Below the pieces are notes generated by a model that was not told the origin of the DNA, made no database searches, and saw only the letters and a list, made by a program, of their open reading frames with translations. DNA of 34,488 nt from Clostridia bacterium (GTDB lineage: Bacteria; Bacillota; Clostridia; Christensenellales; Aristaeellaceae), in assembly GCA_017471885.1 (NCBI GenBank), contig JAFURI010000118.1:1-34488 (forward strand), read 5' to 3'. The translations under genes and the position numbers were made by a program. This document shows positions 7,050 to 15,338 of this stretch, piece after piece. Within the stretch, counting starts at the first letter, position 1. Each line of letters starts with the position of its first letter.

Positions 7050-7895
7050 ATGAATGAAACGCGTATCTCGGTGGAGAACGTCACCTTCACCTATGATGAA
7101 GCCCCTGAACCCGCGCTGCGCGGTGTGAATACCGCCGTGCGCACCGGCGAGTTCCTTGCCGTGCTGGGGCATAACGGATCCGGCAAGTCCACGCTGGCCA
7201 AGCTGCTCAACGCCCTGTACGTCCCGCAAGAGGGGCGCGTGGTGGTCTGCGGCATGGACACCGCCGACGAAAACAACCTCTGGCAGATCCGCCAGCAGGC
7301 GGGTATGATCTTCCAGAACCCGGACAACCAGATCGTCGCCACCGTGGTGCGTGAGGACGTGGCCTTCGGTCTGGAAAACATGGGCGTACCCACGGCGGAG
7401 ATGCCCGGCAGGATTGAATCCGCCCTGTCTGCCGTGCGGATGAACGCCTTCGCCGAGGCAGCGCCCCATATGCTGTCCGGCGGTCAGAAGCAGCGCGTCG
7501 CCATCGCCGGTATCCTTGCCATGGAGCCCACTGTGATTATTGCCGACGAGGCCACCGCCATGCTGGATCCCTCCGGCCGGGCGGAGGTGCTGGACACCGT
7601 CCGCCGCCTCAACCGGGAGAAGGGCATCACCGTGGTGTGGATCACCCACTTTATGGAGGAAGCCGCACAGGCGGACCGCATTGTGGTGGTTAGCGGCGGC
7701 GAGATCGTCCTTGCAGGCACGCCCCGGGAGGTCTTCCCGCAGGTGGAGCGCATGCGCGAACTGCATCTGGACGTCCCCCACATGACAGATCTGGCGCAGG
7801 AGCTGCGCCGGGGCGGCATGCCCCTGCCCGCAGACGTACTGACTGTGGAAGAAATGGCCGAGGAGGTGTGCAAGCTGCTATGCCCATCCAAGTAA
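7050..7895 (+). CDS. ecfA1: ECF transporter energy-coupling ATPase 1
   Basis: 281 aa. ATG at 7050 lies 11 nt after AAAGGAG; an in-frame GTG/ATG extension from 7011 has no RBS. Motifs: Walker A GHNGSGKST (40-48), Q-loop FQNPDNQ (89), signature LSGGQ (142-146), Walker B VIIADE (162-167) and the H-loop in WITHF. The form DEATAMLDPSGR is characteristic of EcfA1. It forms the ATPase pair of a group II ECF transporter with EcfA2, driving vitamin uptake by exchangeable S-components. It overlaps ecfA2 by 16 nt and is the first gene of the operon. Confidence 0.96.
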   Translation: MNETRISVENVTFTYDEAPEPALRGVNTAVRTGEFLAVLGHNGSGKSTLAKLLNALYVPQEGRVVVCGMDTADENNLWQIRQQAGMIFQNPDNQIVATVVREDVAFGLENMGVPTAEMPGRIESALSAVRMNAFAEAAPHMLSGGQKQRVAIAGILAMEPTVIIADEATAMLDPSGRAEVLDTVRRLNREKGITVVWITHFMEEAAQADRIVVVSGGEIVLAGTPREVFPQVERMRELHLDVPHMTDLAQELRRGGMPLPADVLTVEEMAEEVCKLLCPSK

Positions 7896-8743
7896 AGAAC
7901 CTGACTCACACCTACTCCGAGGGCAGCGCCTTTCAGGCCACAGCCATCCGGGACGTGAACCTGACCATTGAAGACGGCGAGTTCGTATGCGTGGTGGGTC
8001 ATACCGGCAGCGGCAAGTCCACGCTGGTGCAGCACCTGAACGGCCTGCTCAAGCCCACCTCCGGTCAGATCCTTGTGGACGGCGAGGACATGTTCGGCGA
8101 CGGCGTCAACAAGCGCAGCATCCGCCAGAAGGTGGGGCTGGTATTCCAGTATCCCGAATACCAGCTGTTCGAGGAAACCGTAGCGAAGGATATCGCCTTC
8201 GGCCCGAAAAACCTGGGCCTGAACGCCGATGAAATCGACCGCCGCGTCCGCAAGGCCATGGCGCACGTGCATCTGGACTACGACAAATATGCCGACCGCA
8301 GCCCCTTTGAATTGTCCGGGGGACAGATGCGCCGCGTCGCCATTGCCGGCGTGCTTGCCATGGAACCCAAGGTGCTGATTCTGGACGAGCCCACCGCAGG
8401 ACTGGATCCCCGAGGCCGCGACCGCATTCTGGGTATGATCCGCGATCTGCACGCCAAGGGCGGGGTCACCGTGGTGATGGTCAGCCACAGCATGGACGAC
8501 GTGGCCAGCCTCGCCACCCGCATGGTAGTCATGAGCAAGGGCACGGTGGTTGCCACCGGCACGCCCCGCGAGATCTTCCGTCAGGCGGACATGATGCGCT
8601 CCATCGGCCTGGGCGTACCCGAAGCCGCACGGCTGTGCGCCATGCTGCGACAGAAGGGACTCAATCTGCCCGAGGATCTGTATACGCAGGAGGAGCTGCA
8701 GCAGGCGCTGCTTCAGCTGTGGAAGGAGGCGAAGCAGGCATGA
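7880..8743 (+). CDS. ecfA2: ECF transporter energy-coupling ATPase 2
   Basis: 287 aa. ATG at 7880 is preferred over the in-frame GTG at 7868, which nearly touches the AGGAGG. Motifs: Walker A GHTGSGKST (40-48), Q-loop FQYPEYQLFEETV (90), LSGGQ (145-149), Walker B VLILDE (165-170) followed by PTAGLDP. The YPEYQLFEETV and AGLDP forms are typical of EcfA2. It partners EcfA1 and EcfT. Its stop overlaps the ecfT start as ATGA. Confidence 0.96.
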   Translation: MPIQVKNLTHTYSEGSAFQATAIRDVNLTIEDGEFVCVVGHTGSGKSTLVQHLNGLLKPTSGQILVDGEDMFGDGVNKRSIRQKVGLVFQYPEYQLFEETVAKDIAFGPKNLGLNADEIDRRVRKAMAHVHLDYDKYADRSPFELSGGQMRRVAIAGVLAMEPKVLILDEPTAGLDPRGRDRILGMIRDLHAKGGVTVVMVSHSMDDVASLATRMVVMSKGTVVATGTPREIFRQADMMRSIGLGVPEAARLCAMLRQKGLNLPEDLYTQEELQQALLQLWKEAKQA

Positions 8744-9543
8744 TGAAGAACATGACCATGGGTCAGTTCTATCCCGTGGACAGCTTCGTCCACCGTCTTG
8801 ATCCCCGGATGAAGCTGATCCTCACCGTGGTGATGATCGTCGCCGTTTTCATGGTGCAGGGCCTTCTCGGCTATGCGCTGGTACTGGGCTTTGTGTATCT
8901 GGCGTCGAAGAAGGCCAGCATTCCCTTCAAAATGCTGCTGGGCGGCCTGAGACCCCTGCGCTTCATCCTGATCCTTACCTTTGTGATCAATCTGTTTTTC
9001 AACAGCGGAACCAATGTGCTTGTGAAGCTGGGCTTCATCACCCTGACCATGGAAGGCGTATCCACCGCCGTGCACTACACGCTGCGTCTGGCCTTCCTTG
9101 TGCTGGGCACCTCGCTCCTGACGCTGACCACCTCCCCCGTCTCTCTGGCGGACGCCATCGAGCTGCTCTTCAGCCCGCTGCGCCGCTTCCATTTCCCCGC
9201 TCATGAGCTGGCGATGATGATGACCATAGCCCTTCGCTTCATCCCCACGCTGCTGGAAGAGGCGGACAAGATCATGAAGGCGCAGATGGCCCGCGGCGCA
9301 GACTTCGAGTCCGGCAATCTGATCGCCCGCGCCCGCGCCATGGTGCCTCTGCTGGTGCCGCTGTTCGTCAGCGCGTTCCGCCGTGCGGGCGATCTGGCTA
9401 TGGCGATGGAGTCCCGCTGCTACCGCGGAGGCGAAAACCGCACCAGGCTGCGCGTGCTGAAGATTACGAAGAACGACTATCTCGCAGCCGCAGCGGTCTG
9501 CGCGCTGGTGCTGCTGATTGCAGCGGAGGGCTTGATTCTGTGA
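8740..9543 (+). CDS. ecfT: ECF transporter transmembrane protein EcfT
   Basis: 267 aa, starting within ATGA overlap with ecfA2; GGAAGGAGG lies upstream. Several membrane helices and the two cytoplasmic coupling-helix motifs, AQMARGADF and ESRCYRGG, identify EcfT (the X-R-G motifs contact the ATPases). This subunit is the scaffold that binds substrate-specific S-components. No S-component lies next to it, as expected for group II modules; FolT encoded at 25426-25959 is a likely client. Its stop overlaps the GTG start of truA by 4 nt. Confidence 0.95.
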   Translation: MMKNMTMGQFYPVDSFVHRLDPRMKLILTVVMIVAVFMVQGLLGYALVLGFVYLASKKASIPFKMLLGGLRPLRFILILTFVINLFFNSGTNVLVKLGFITLTMEGVSTAVHYTLRLAFLVLGTSLLTLTTSPVSLADAIELLFSPLRRFHFPAHELAMMMTIALRFIPTLLEEADKIMKAQMARGADFESGNLIARARAMVPLLVPLFVSAFRRAGDLAMAMESRCYRGGENRTRLRVLKITKNDYLAAAAVCALVLLIAAEGLIL

Positions 9544-10346
9544 GCGAAACAGCACAAAACCCTCTGCGCCGGATCCTGCTGACCATTGAATACGACGGCA
9601 CCAACTACTCCGGCTGGCAGCGGCAGTATAACGGTCTGGCCGTGCAGCAGGTACTGGAGGAGGCTTTGACAAAGGCCTGCGGCGAGAGCATCACCGTCAC
9701 CGGCGCCAGCCGCACGGACGCAGGCGTGCATGCGCTGGGTCAGGCCTGTCACTTCGATACCCGCAGCCGCATTCCTCCGGAGAAATATCCCTTCGTGCTC
9801 AACACCATGCTTCCCCGGGATATCCGCGTCCACACTGGGCGCGAGGTTCCCGCGGAGTTTCACGCCCGGTTCATGACCGGGAAAAAGACCTACACCTACC
9901 GCATCGTCAACAGCCGCCACGGCAGCGGCATCCGGCGCAACACCCATGTGCACGTGCCGGTGCCCCTGGACACCGCGCCCATGCTCCGCGCCGCGCAGAC
10001 ACTACTGGGCACCCACGATTTCGCGGCCTTCCAGGCCTCCGGCGGCACGGCGAAGACCACCGTACGCACCATGCACAGCGTGAATCTGACCCGCCAGGGA
10101 GACGAAATTGTCTTTACCATCGAGGGCGACGCCTTCCTGTACAACATGGTGCGGATCATCGCCGGCACGCTGATCGAGATCGGCCACCGCCGCCGCGGGG
10201 AGGACGCCTTCCTGCAGGCCTTCGATACGCTTGACCGTCTTGCACTGGGCGTGACCGCTCCGCCCCACGGTCTGGAGCTGACCAAAGTGCACTATACCGA
10301 CAAAGCGCTTGCCATGCCTGAAGCTATCCGCTGGCACGAGGACTGA
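9540..10346 (+). CDS. truA: tRNA pseudouridine(38-40) synthase TruA
   Basis: 268 aa, GTG start in a GTGA overlap with ecfT. The N-terminal RILLTIEYDGTNYSGWQRQ and the catalytic motif GASRTDAGVHA (Asp60) are diagnostic, as is the C-terminal FLYNMVRIIAGTLIEIG. The enzyme isomerises uridines 38-40 in tRNA anticodon arms. The order ecfA1-ecfA2-ecfT-truA is widely conserved in Firmicutes, though there it is often embedded in a ribosomal protein cluster, which is absent here. The next gene starts 3 nt after its stop. Confidence 0.97.
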   Translation: MSETAQNPLRRILLTIEYDGTNYSGWQRQYNGLAVQQVLEEALTKACGESITVTGASRTDAGVHALGQACHFDTRSRIPPEKYPFVLNTMLPRDIRVHTGREVPAEFHARFMTGKKTYTYRIVNSRHGSGIRRNTHVHVPVPLDTAPMLRAAQTLLGTHDFAAFQASGGTAKTTVRTMHSVNLTRQGDEIVFTIEGDAFLYNMVRIIAGTLIEIGHRRRGEDAFLQAFDTLDRLALGVTAPPHGLELTKVHYTDKALAMPEAIRWHED

Positions 10347-10349
10347 CCA

Positions 10350-11792
10350 ATGAAGAAAAGCTACATGACTCTGATGCCGGACAAATCCGGCGCAATGCTG
10401 TCCGCAGCGCAGATCATTCACCGCCACGGAGGCAACATTATTCGCGGCAGCTACAACAAGGCTGTGGATGTGCACGCCATGTTTGTGGACGTGGAGGCAT
10501 CCCCCGAAGCTCTTGAAAAAATCGAGGCCGATCTGACCCGGGCAGGCTTCCTTTCCGAAACCGCGTCCCACGCCAAGGTAGTGCTGATGGAGTGCGAGCT
10601 GATGGACCGGCCCGGCACGCTGATTCCCATTCTGGAGGTGCTCAGCCGCCACCGCATCAGCATTAGCTACATGTCCACCCAGCAGAACGGCACAGGCAGA
10701 CAGTATTTCAAGATGGGTCTGTACATTGAGGTTCCCGGCGTGGTGGACACCATCCTCAAGGAGATTTCCGTCCTGTGCCCGGTGCGCATTCTGCAGTACG
10801 ACGCAGGTGAAAAGACGCTGGACAACACCGTGTTCTACCTCACCTTCGCCGGTGAAATGCGCCGTCTCCTGCGCCTGACGCAGGAGCAGACCAACCAGTT
10901 CCTGTACTATACCAATCTGGTGATGCAGCGTCTGGACGAGCGCAACGAGCTGCCCAGCCGCACTTTTGAATATATCAGCCGCTTCGCCCATTTTGTGGCG
11001 GAGCACGGCGGAATGGCCTACGAGTGCCGCACGACCCGCTTCCAGCTGTCGCCGCTGGTATACTGCACGGTGCTGGAACCTCCCTGCGGCAGCAACATCA
11101 CCCTGCTGGAGGATCTGGCCTCCGGCCGCATGCTGGTGGTGGACAGCGGCTTCCCCTGCTATCAGCGCTACACCATGCGCCGCCTGCGGGAGCTGTATCC
11201 TGATTTTGACGAGCGGGAGAAGGAGATGCTCCTCACCCATTCGGACAATGATCACAGCGGTCTGGCCAGCCAGTTCGGCGTCATCCACGTCAGCCGGCGG
11301 ACCGCCCGCTGTTTCCTCGACGAATCCGAGGGACGGCCCTGCGCCCGGGAGAAGAACCGCGACACCCTGCCCTACTACCGCCTGAGCAAGATCATCTGCG
11401 AATACACGCCGCCCATGCAGAGTCAGCTGCGGATTCTGGATACCCAGCCCTGCGACGACTCCAAGCCCTACAGCCGGATTGGCGAGTTCCGCTTTGCAGA
11501 TCTTTGCTTCCAGGTGTATCAGGGCTACGGCGGACACACGCCCGGCGAAACCGTGCTGATTGACGAGATGCACAAGGTAGCCATCACCGGCGACGATTAC
11601 ATCAATATCCACGGCTACACCGCGCCCCAGAAGTCCTTCAACCGCATTGCTCCCTACCTGATGAACTCCGTCAACGAGGACAGCCGCAAGGCCCACGTCC
11701 TTCTGGACGAGCTGAAGAAGCTGCTGGACGGCAAGGGCTACACCATCCTGCCCGGTCACGGTCTGCCCGTGATGCCGGGACAGAAAATGTAA
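10350..11792 (+). CDS. ACT-domain/metallo-beta-lactamase-fold fusion protein
   Basis: 480 aa. Residues ~1-75 and ~76-150 look like two ACT-type domains (MTLMPDKSGAMLSAAQIIHRHGGNI; LMECELMDRPGTLIPILEVLSRHRISI). ACT domains usually bind amino acids or other small ligands. After a helical linker (~160-225) comes a metallo-beta-lactamase-type hydrolase domain: strand MLVVDSGFP, metal motif THSDNDHSGL (296-305), GGHTPGE (His396), ITGDD (about 414-416) and LPGHG (His470). The second metal ligand of the usual HxHxDH is Asp (HxDxDH), a variant known in some lineages of the superfamily. The substrate is unknown. The fusion suggests a hydrolase gated by a small ligand. It is in the ecf-truA-pepT operon. 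Confidence 0.85.
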   Translation: MKKSYMTLMPDKSGAMLSAAQIIHRHGGNIIRGSYNKAVDVHAMFVDVEASPEALEKIEADLTRAGFLSETASHAKVVLMECELMDRPGTLIPILEVLSRHRISISYMSTQQNGTGRQYFKMGLYIEVPGVVDTILKEISVLCPVRILQYDAGEKTLDNTVFYLTFAGEMRRLLRLTQEQTNQFLYYTNLVMQRLDERNELPSRTFEYISRFAHFVAEHGGMAYECRTTRFQLSPLVYCTVLEPPCGSNITLLEDLASGRMLVVDSGFPCYQRYTMRRLRELYPDFDEREKEMLLTHSDNDHSGLASQFGVIHVSRRTARCFLDESEGRPCAREKNRDTLPYYRLSKIICEYTPPMQSQLRILDTQPCDDSKPYSRIGEFRFADLCFQVYQGYGGHTPGETVLIDEMHKVAITGDDYINIHGYTAPQKSFNRIAPYLMNSVNEDSRKAHVLLDELKKLLDGKGYTILPGHGLPVMPGQKM

Positions 11793-11818
11793 GCGTTCTG
11801 CTGCCGAAAGGGGTTATC

Positions 11819-13414
11819 ATGCTTCGTATTGCCAACCTTTCCCTTCCCCTTGATTATTCCGATACAGACCTCTCCGCCGCCGCCGCAAGAAAGCTGAAGC
11901 TGCCTCAAAAGGCGCTGAGCGGCGTGCAGTTGGTGAAGAAATCCGTAGACGCCCGAGACAAGGGCGACGTGCATTTCGTCATCACCGCAGACGTGCGGGT
12001 AAAGGATGAAAACGACGTGCTTCGCCGTCTGAAGCCCGGCGTCGCCGAGCGGGTGATCACAAAGCCCGCAAAGCCCCTGCCCAAGCCCGGCTTCACCCGC
12101 CCGCCCGTGGTGGTGGGCGCCGGCCCTGCCGGCCTGTTCGCCGCGCTGACGCTGGCCCGGAGCGGCGCGAACCCCATCCTTATTGAGCGCGGCAAAAGCG
12201 TGGAGGAACGTACGCGCGACGTGGAGACCATGCGTGAAAAGGGCGTGCTGGATCCCGAGAGCAACGTACAGTTCGGCGAGGGCGGCGCAGGCACCTTCTC
12301 CGACGGCAAGCTGACCACCGGCACCAAGTCTCCGCTGATCCGCACAGTGCTGTCCGCCTTCGTGGAGCACGGCGCGCCGGAGGATATCCTCTACTCCGCC
12401 AAGCCTCATATCGGCACCGATATCCTCAAGAACGTGGTGGCGAGCATCCGGCGGGAGATCATCCGTCTGGGCGGCACGGTGATGTTTTCCACCCGGCTGA
12501 CCGCTCTGATCGTCCGAGGCGAGCATATTGAGGGCGTGACCGTCCAGCAGGACGGCCAGAGCCGTGAAATCCTGACGGACAGCGTGCTGCTGGCTATCGG
12601 CCACAGCGCAAGGGATACCATGCAGAGCCTGTTCAATCAGGGGGTGATCATGGTACAGAAGCCTTTCGCCATGGGCGTTCGCATCGAGCATCCCCAGAGC
12701 CTCATCGACCGCAGCCAGTACGGCAGCGCAGCGGGACATCCCGCGCTGGGCGCCGCGCCCTACAAGCTGGCGGTGCGCACCCCTGACGGACGCGGTGCGT
12801 ACACCTTCTGCATGTGCCCCGGCGGCGAGGTGATGGCTGCAGCCTCCCAGCCCGGCGGGCTGTGCGTCAACGGCATGAGCTATCGCGCCCGCGACGGCGT
12901 TAACGCCAACGCCGCCCTTCTGGTAGGCGTGCGGCCCGAGGACTTCGGCGATGATCATCCGCTGGCGGGCTTTGTGTGGCAGCGCAGCATTGAGCAGGCC
13001 GCCTTCCGCACGGGCGGCGGCGGATTCAAAGCCCCGGTGCAGCGCGTGGAGGACTTCCTTGCCGGACGCGCCTCCGCCCGTCTGGGTGATATCCAGCCCA
13101 CCTACCGTCCCGGCGTAACGCCCGCCGATCTGCGGGCCTGCCTGCCGGAATTCATCATTGAAGACCTGAAGCTGGGCATCCGGCAGATGGACAGGCAGCT
13201 GCGAGGCTTTGCCCACCCAGATGCGGTGATGACCGGCGTGGAAACCCGTTCCTCCTCTCCCGTGCGCCTGCCCCGCACCCCCCTGATGACCGCCGAGCGG
13301 CTGGACGGACTCTTCCCTGTGGGCGAAGGCGCAGGCTATGCAGGCGGCATCGTATCCGCAGCGGTGGACGGCATCGAAGCCGCCCGCGCCGCGCTGGAAA
13401 GGAGCAGCCTGTGA
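11819..13414 (+). CDS. FAD-dependent dehydrogenase, COG2509 type
   Basis: 531 aa, start at 11819 after GAAAGGGG. A ~90-residue N-terminal domain (MLRIANLSLPLDY...) precedes a Rossmann dinucleotide motif VVVGAGPAGLFAAL (97-110). Next come LIERGKSVEERTRDVE and NVQFGEGGAGTFSDGKLTTGTKS, and a C-terminal GEGAGYAGGIVSAAVDGIEAA closing the FAD site. This order is that of the uncharacterised COG2509 flavoproteins, common in Clostridia and thermophiles. The FGEGGAGTFSDGKL segment is a hallmark. The reaction is unknown. The stop overlaps the next start in GTGA. Confidence 0.92.
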   Translation: MLRIANLSLPLDYSDTDLSAAAARKLKLPQKALSGVQLVKKSVDARDKGDVHFVITADVRVKDENDVLRRLKPGVAERVITKPAKPLPKPGFTRPPVVVGAGPAGLFAALTLARSGANPILIERGKSVEERTRDVETMREKGVLDPESNVQFGEGGAGTFSDGKLTTGTKSPLIRTVLSAFVEHGAPEDILYSAKPHIGTDILKNVVASIRREIIRLGGTVMFSTRLTALIVRGEHIEGVTVQQDGQSREILTDSVLLAIGHSARDTMQSLFNQGVIMVQKPFAMGVRIEHPQSLIDRSQYGSAAGHPALGAAPYKLAVRTPDGRGAYTFCMCPGGEVMAAASQPGGLCVNGMSYRARDGVNANAALLVGVRPEDFGDDHPLAGFVWQRSIEQAAFRTGGGGFKAPVQRVEDFLAGRASARLGDIQPTYRPGVTPADLRACLPEFIIEDLKLGIRQMDRQLRGFAHPDAVMTGVETRSSSPVRLPRTPLMTAERLDGLFPVGEGAGYAGGIVSAAVDGIEAARAALERSSL

Positions 13415-14049
13415 TCCGCGCAGTTTGCTTTGATATGGACGGCGTGCTGTTCGACACAGAGCGTATCGGCTGCGAGGTCACCCGCGCCATTGCACAGGAC
13501 TGCGGCTGCCGTCTGACAGAGGAGCAGCGACGCCTGATGTGGGGACTTCCCCTTCGCCGGGCCCGTGAGCTGCTGGAGACATGGTTTCCCGGCTTTGATT
13601 CGCAGATTGTCAAGGACCGGTGGTACGAGGGCGTTCTCGCCCGTGTCCGTCAGGAGGGACTTATCCTGAAGCCCGGCGCGCAGCAGATTCTTCACAAGCT
13701 TCGGCAGGAGGGCGTGAAGCTTGCCCTGACCTCCTCCAACGCCCGGATCATGGTGGACACCTATCTCGCCTTGGCCGGATGGGAGAACGCCTTTGATCTG
13801 GTGCTGACCGGCAATGACGTTAGCCGGGGCAAGCCGGACCCGGAAATCTATCTGATGGCGGCACGTCGGCTGGGCGTAAGCCCCGGCGAATGCATCGGCG
13901 TGGAGGATTCCCCCACCGGAGTGCGATCTGTCCGCGCCGCGGGAATGATCAGCGTGATGATCCCCGATCTGCTGCCCTTCACAGGCGACCTCGCACCCTT
14001 CACCGACAGGGTGCTTTCCTCCCTTGATGAGCTTGATTCCTTACTATGA
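13411..14049 (+). CDS. HAD-superfamily phosphatase, beta-phosphoglucomutase-like
   Basis: 212 aa, GTG start overlapping the upstream stop by 4 nt. All four HAD motifs are present: FDMDGVLFDTE (I, nucleophile Asp8 and Asp10), LTSSN (II), the Lys of GKPDPEIYLMA (III) and GVEDSPTGV (IV). A helical cap of subclass I sits between motifs I and II. This form is shared by beta-phosphoglucomutases and generic sugar-phosphate or nucleotide phosphatases, so the substrate is open. Tight packing with the flavoprotein and pepT suggests co-expression. Confidence 0.92.
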   Translation: MIRAVCFDMDGVLFDTERIGCEVTRAIAQDCGCRLTEEQRRLMWGLPLRRARELLETWFPGFDSQIVKDRWYEGVLARVRQEGLILKPGAQQILHKLRQEGVKLALTSSNARIMVDTYLALAGWENAFDLVLTGNDVSRGKPDPEIYLMAARRLGVSPGECIGVEDSPTGVRSVRAAGMISVMIPDLLPFTGDLAPFTDRVLSSLDELDSLL

Positions 14050-14066
14050 GCAAAGGAGTGACCCCT

Positions 14067-15266
14067 ATGTCTACCGTCAAGAACCGTTTCCTGCGCTATG
14101 TGCAGGTGGAAACCACCTCCATTGAATCCTGCGAGACCTGTCCCTCCAGCCCCGGCCAGTGGACGCTGGCCCAGATGCTGGTGGAAGAGATGAAAGCTCT
14201 GGGCATCGCCGACGCACGTGTGGACAAGAACTGCTACGTCTACGGCACCATCCCCGCCAAGGGCAATCATCCCGCCAGGGTGGGGCTCATCGCCCATATG
14301 GATACCTCCGACGGTGTGATGGGCGCAACCCATCCCCAGGTGATTGAAAACTACGACGGCGAGGCCATCACGCTGAAAAACGGCGTGGTCATCGACGGCT
14401 TTGACTTCCTGCCCTCTCTCAAGGGACAGGACGTGATCGTCACCGACGGCGAAAGCGTGCTGGGCGCTGACGACAAGGCCGGTGTGGCTGAGATCATGAC
14501 CCTTGCCGCCCGCCTGATGGCTCCCGACGCACCCGAACACTGCACGGTGTGCATCGCCTTCACCCCCGATGAAGAGATCGGCCGCGGCGCAGACCTGTTT
14601 GACGTGCCCGGCTTCGGGGCAGACTACGGCTATACCGTGGACGGCGGCGCGCTGGGCGAGCTGGAATACGAGAACTTCAACGGTGCCAGCTGCCGTGTGT
14701 CCGTCAAGGGCGTGAACATCCATCCCGGCTCCGCCAAGAACCAGATGAAGAACGCCGCGCTCATCGCCATGGAGTGGAACAGCATGCTGCCTCCCTTCGA
14801 GATTCCTGCCCACACCGAAGGCTACGAGGGCTTCTATCACCTGCTGCATATGGAGGGTGACGAGGAGAAGGCTGAGCTTGTGTACATCATCCGCGACCAC
14901 AGCGCCGAGATCTACGAGAAGCGCAAGGAAACCTGCCGCCGAATCACCGAATACATGAACGAGAAGTACGGCGAAGGCACGGTGGAGCTGCAGCTTCGCG
15001 ACAGCTACCGCAACATGCGCGAGGTAGTGGAGCCCCATATGTACATCATCGACAAGGCCCGCGACGCATTCCTGCGCTGTGGCGTACAGCCCATTGTGCG
15101 GCCCATCCGCGGCGGCACCGACGGCGCCCGCCTGTCCTACATGGGTCTGCCCTGCCCCAACCTTTCCACCGGCGGCTACAACTTCCACGGGCGCAAGGAG
15201 ATCATTTCCGTGCAGGCTATGGAAAAGATGGTGGACGTACTGGAAGACATCGTGAAGAACGCCTGA
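14067..15266 (+). CDS. pepT: Peptidase T (tripeptide aminopeptidase)
   Basis: 399 aa. The start at 14067 lies 8 nt after AAAGGAG (14052-14058); the in-frame ATG at 14046 overlaps the previous stop but precedes the RBS. M20-family metal ligands are in place: AHMDTS (His77, Asp79), LGADDKAG (bridging Asp135), TPDEEIG (catalytic Glu169, Glu170), VDGG (Asp) and NFHGR (His). PIRGGTDGARLSYMG and GGYNFHG are diagnostic of PepT. It removes N-terminal residues from tripeptides in the cytoplasm using two zinc ions. It is the last gene of the operon and is followed by a terminator hairpin. Confidence 0.97.
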   Translation: MSTVKNRFLRYVQVETTSIESCETCPSSPGQWTLAQMLVEEMKALGIADARVDKNCYVYGTIPAKGNHPARVGLIAHMDTSDGVMGATHPQVIENYDGEAITLKNGVVIDGFDFLPSLKGQDVIVTDGESVLGADDKAGVAEIMTLAARLMAPDAPEHCTVCIAFTPDEEIGRGADLFDVPGFGADYGYTVDGGALGELEYENFNGASCRVSVKGVNIHPGSAKNQMKNAALIAMEWNSMLPPFEIPAHTEGYEGFYHLLHMEGDEEKAELVYIIRDHSAEIYEKRKETCRRITEYMNEKYGEGTVELQLRDSYRNMREVVEPHMYIIDKARDAFLRCGVQPIVRPIRGGTDGARLSYMGLPCPNLSTGGYNFHGRKEIISVQAMEKMVDVLEDIVKNA

Positions 15267-15280
15267 TATATTTCCATCCG

Positions 15281-15312
15281 GAAGAGAGGCAGCGCTCTGC
15301 CTCTCTTCTTTC
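15281..15312 (+). terminator. Terminator hairpin after pepT
   Basis: GAAGAGAGGCAG (15281-15292), loop CGCT, perfect 12-bp complement to 15308, then TTTC. The short T tract may allow some read-through into the polymerase gene, which begins only 27 nt later and has no promoter of its own in the gap. Confidence 0.8.
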
Positions 15313-15338
15313 ACCGTGATGAAAGGAGGCGGAAGGCC

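Noticed and set aside
7868..7879. GTG start for ecfA2
   Set aside because: Only 1 nt separates it from the AGGAGG; ATG at 7880 fits the family N-terminus.
10002..11759. A 585-codon minus-strand open frame opposite the ACT-metallo-beta-lactamase gene
   Set aside because: Opposite a gene with recognisable domains and operon context; no RBS or domain of its own.
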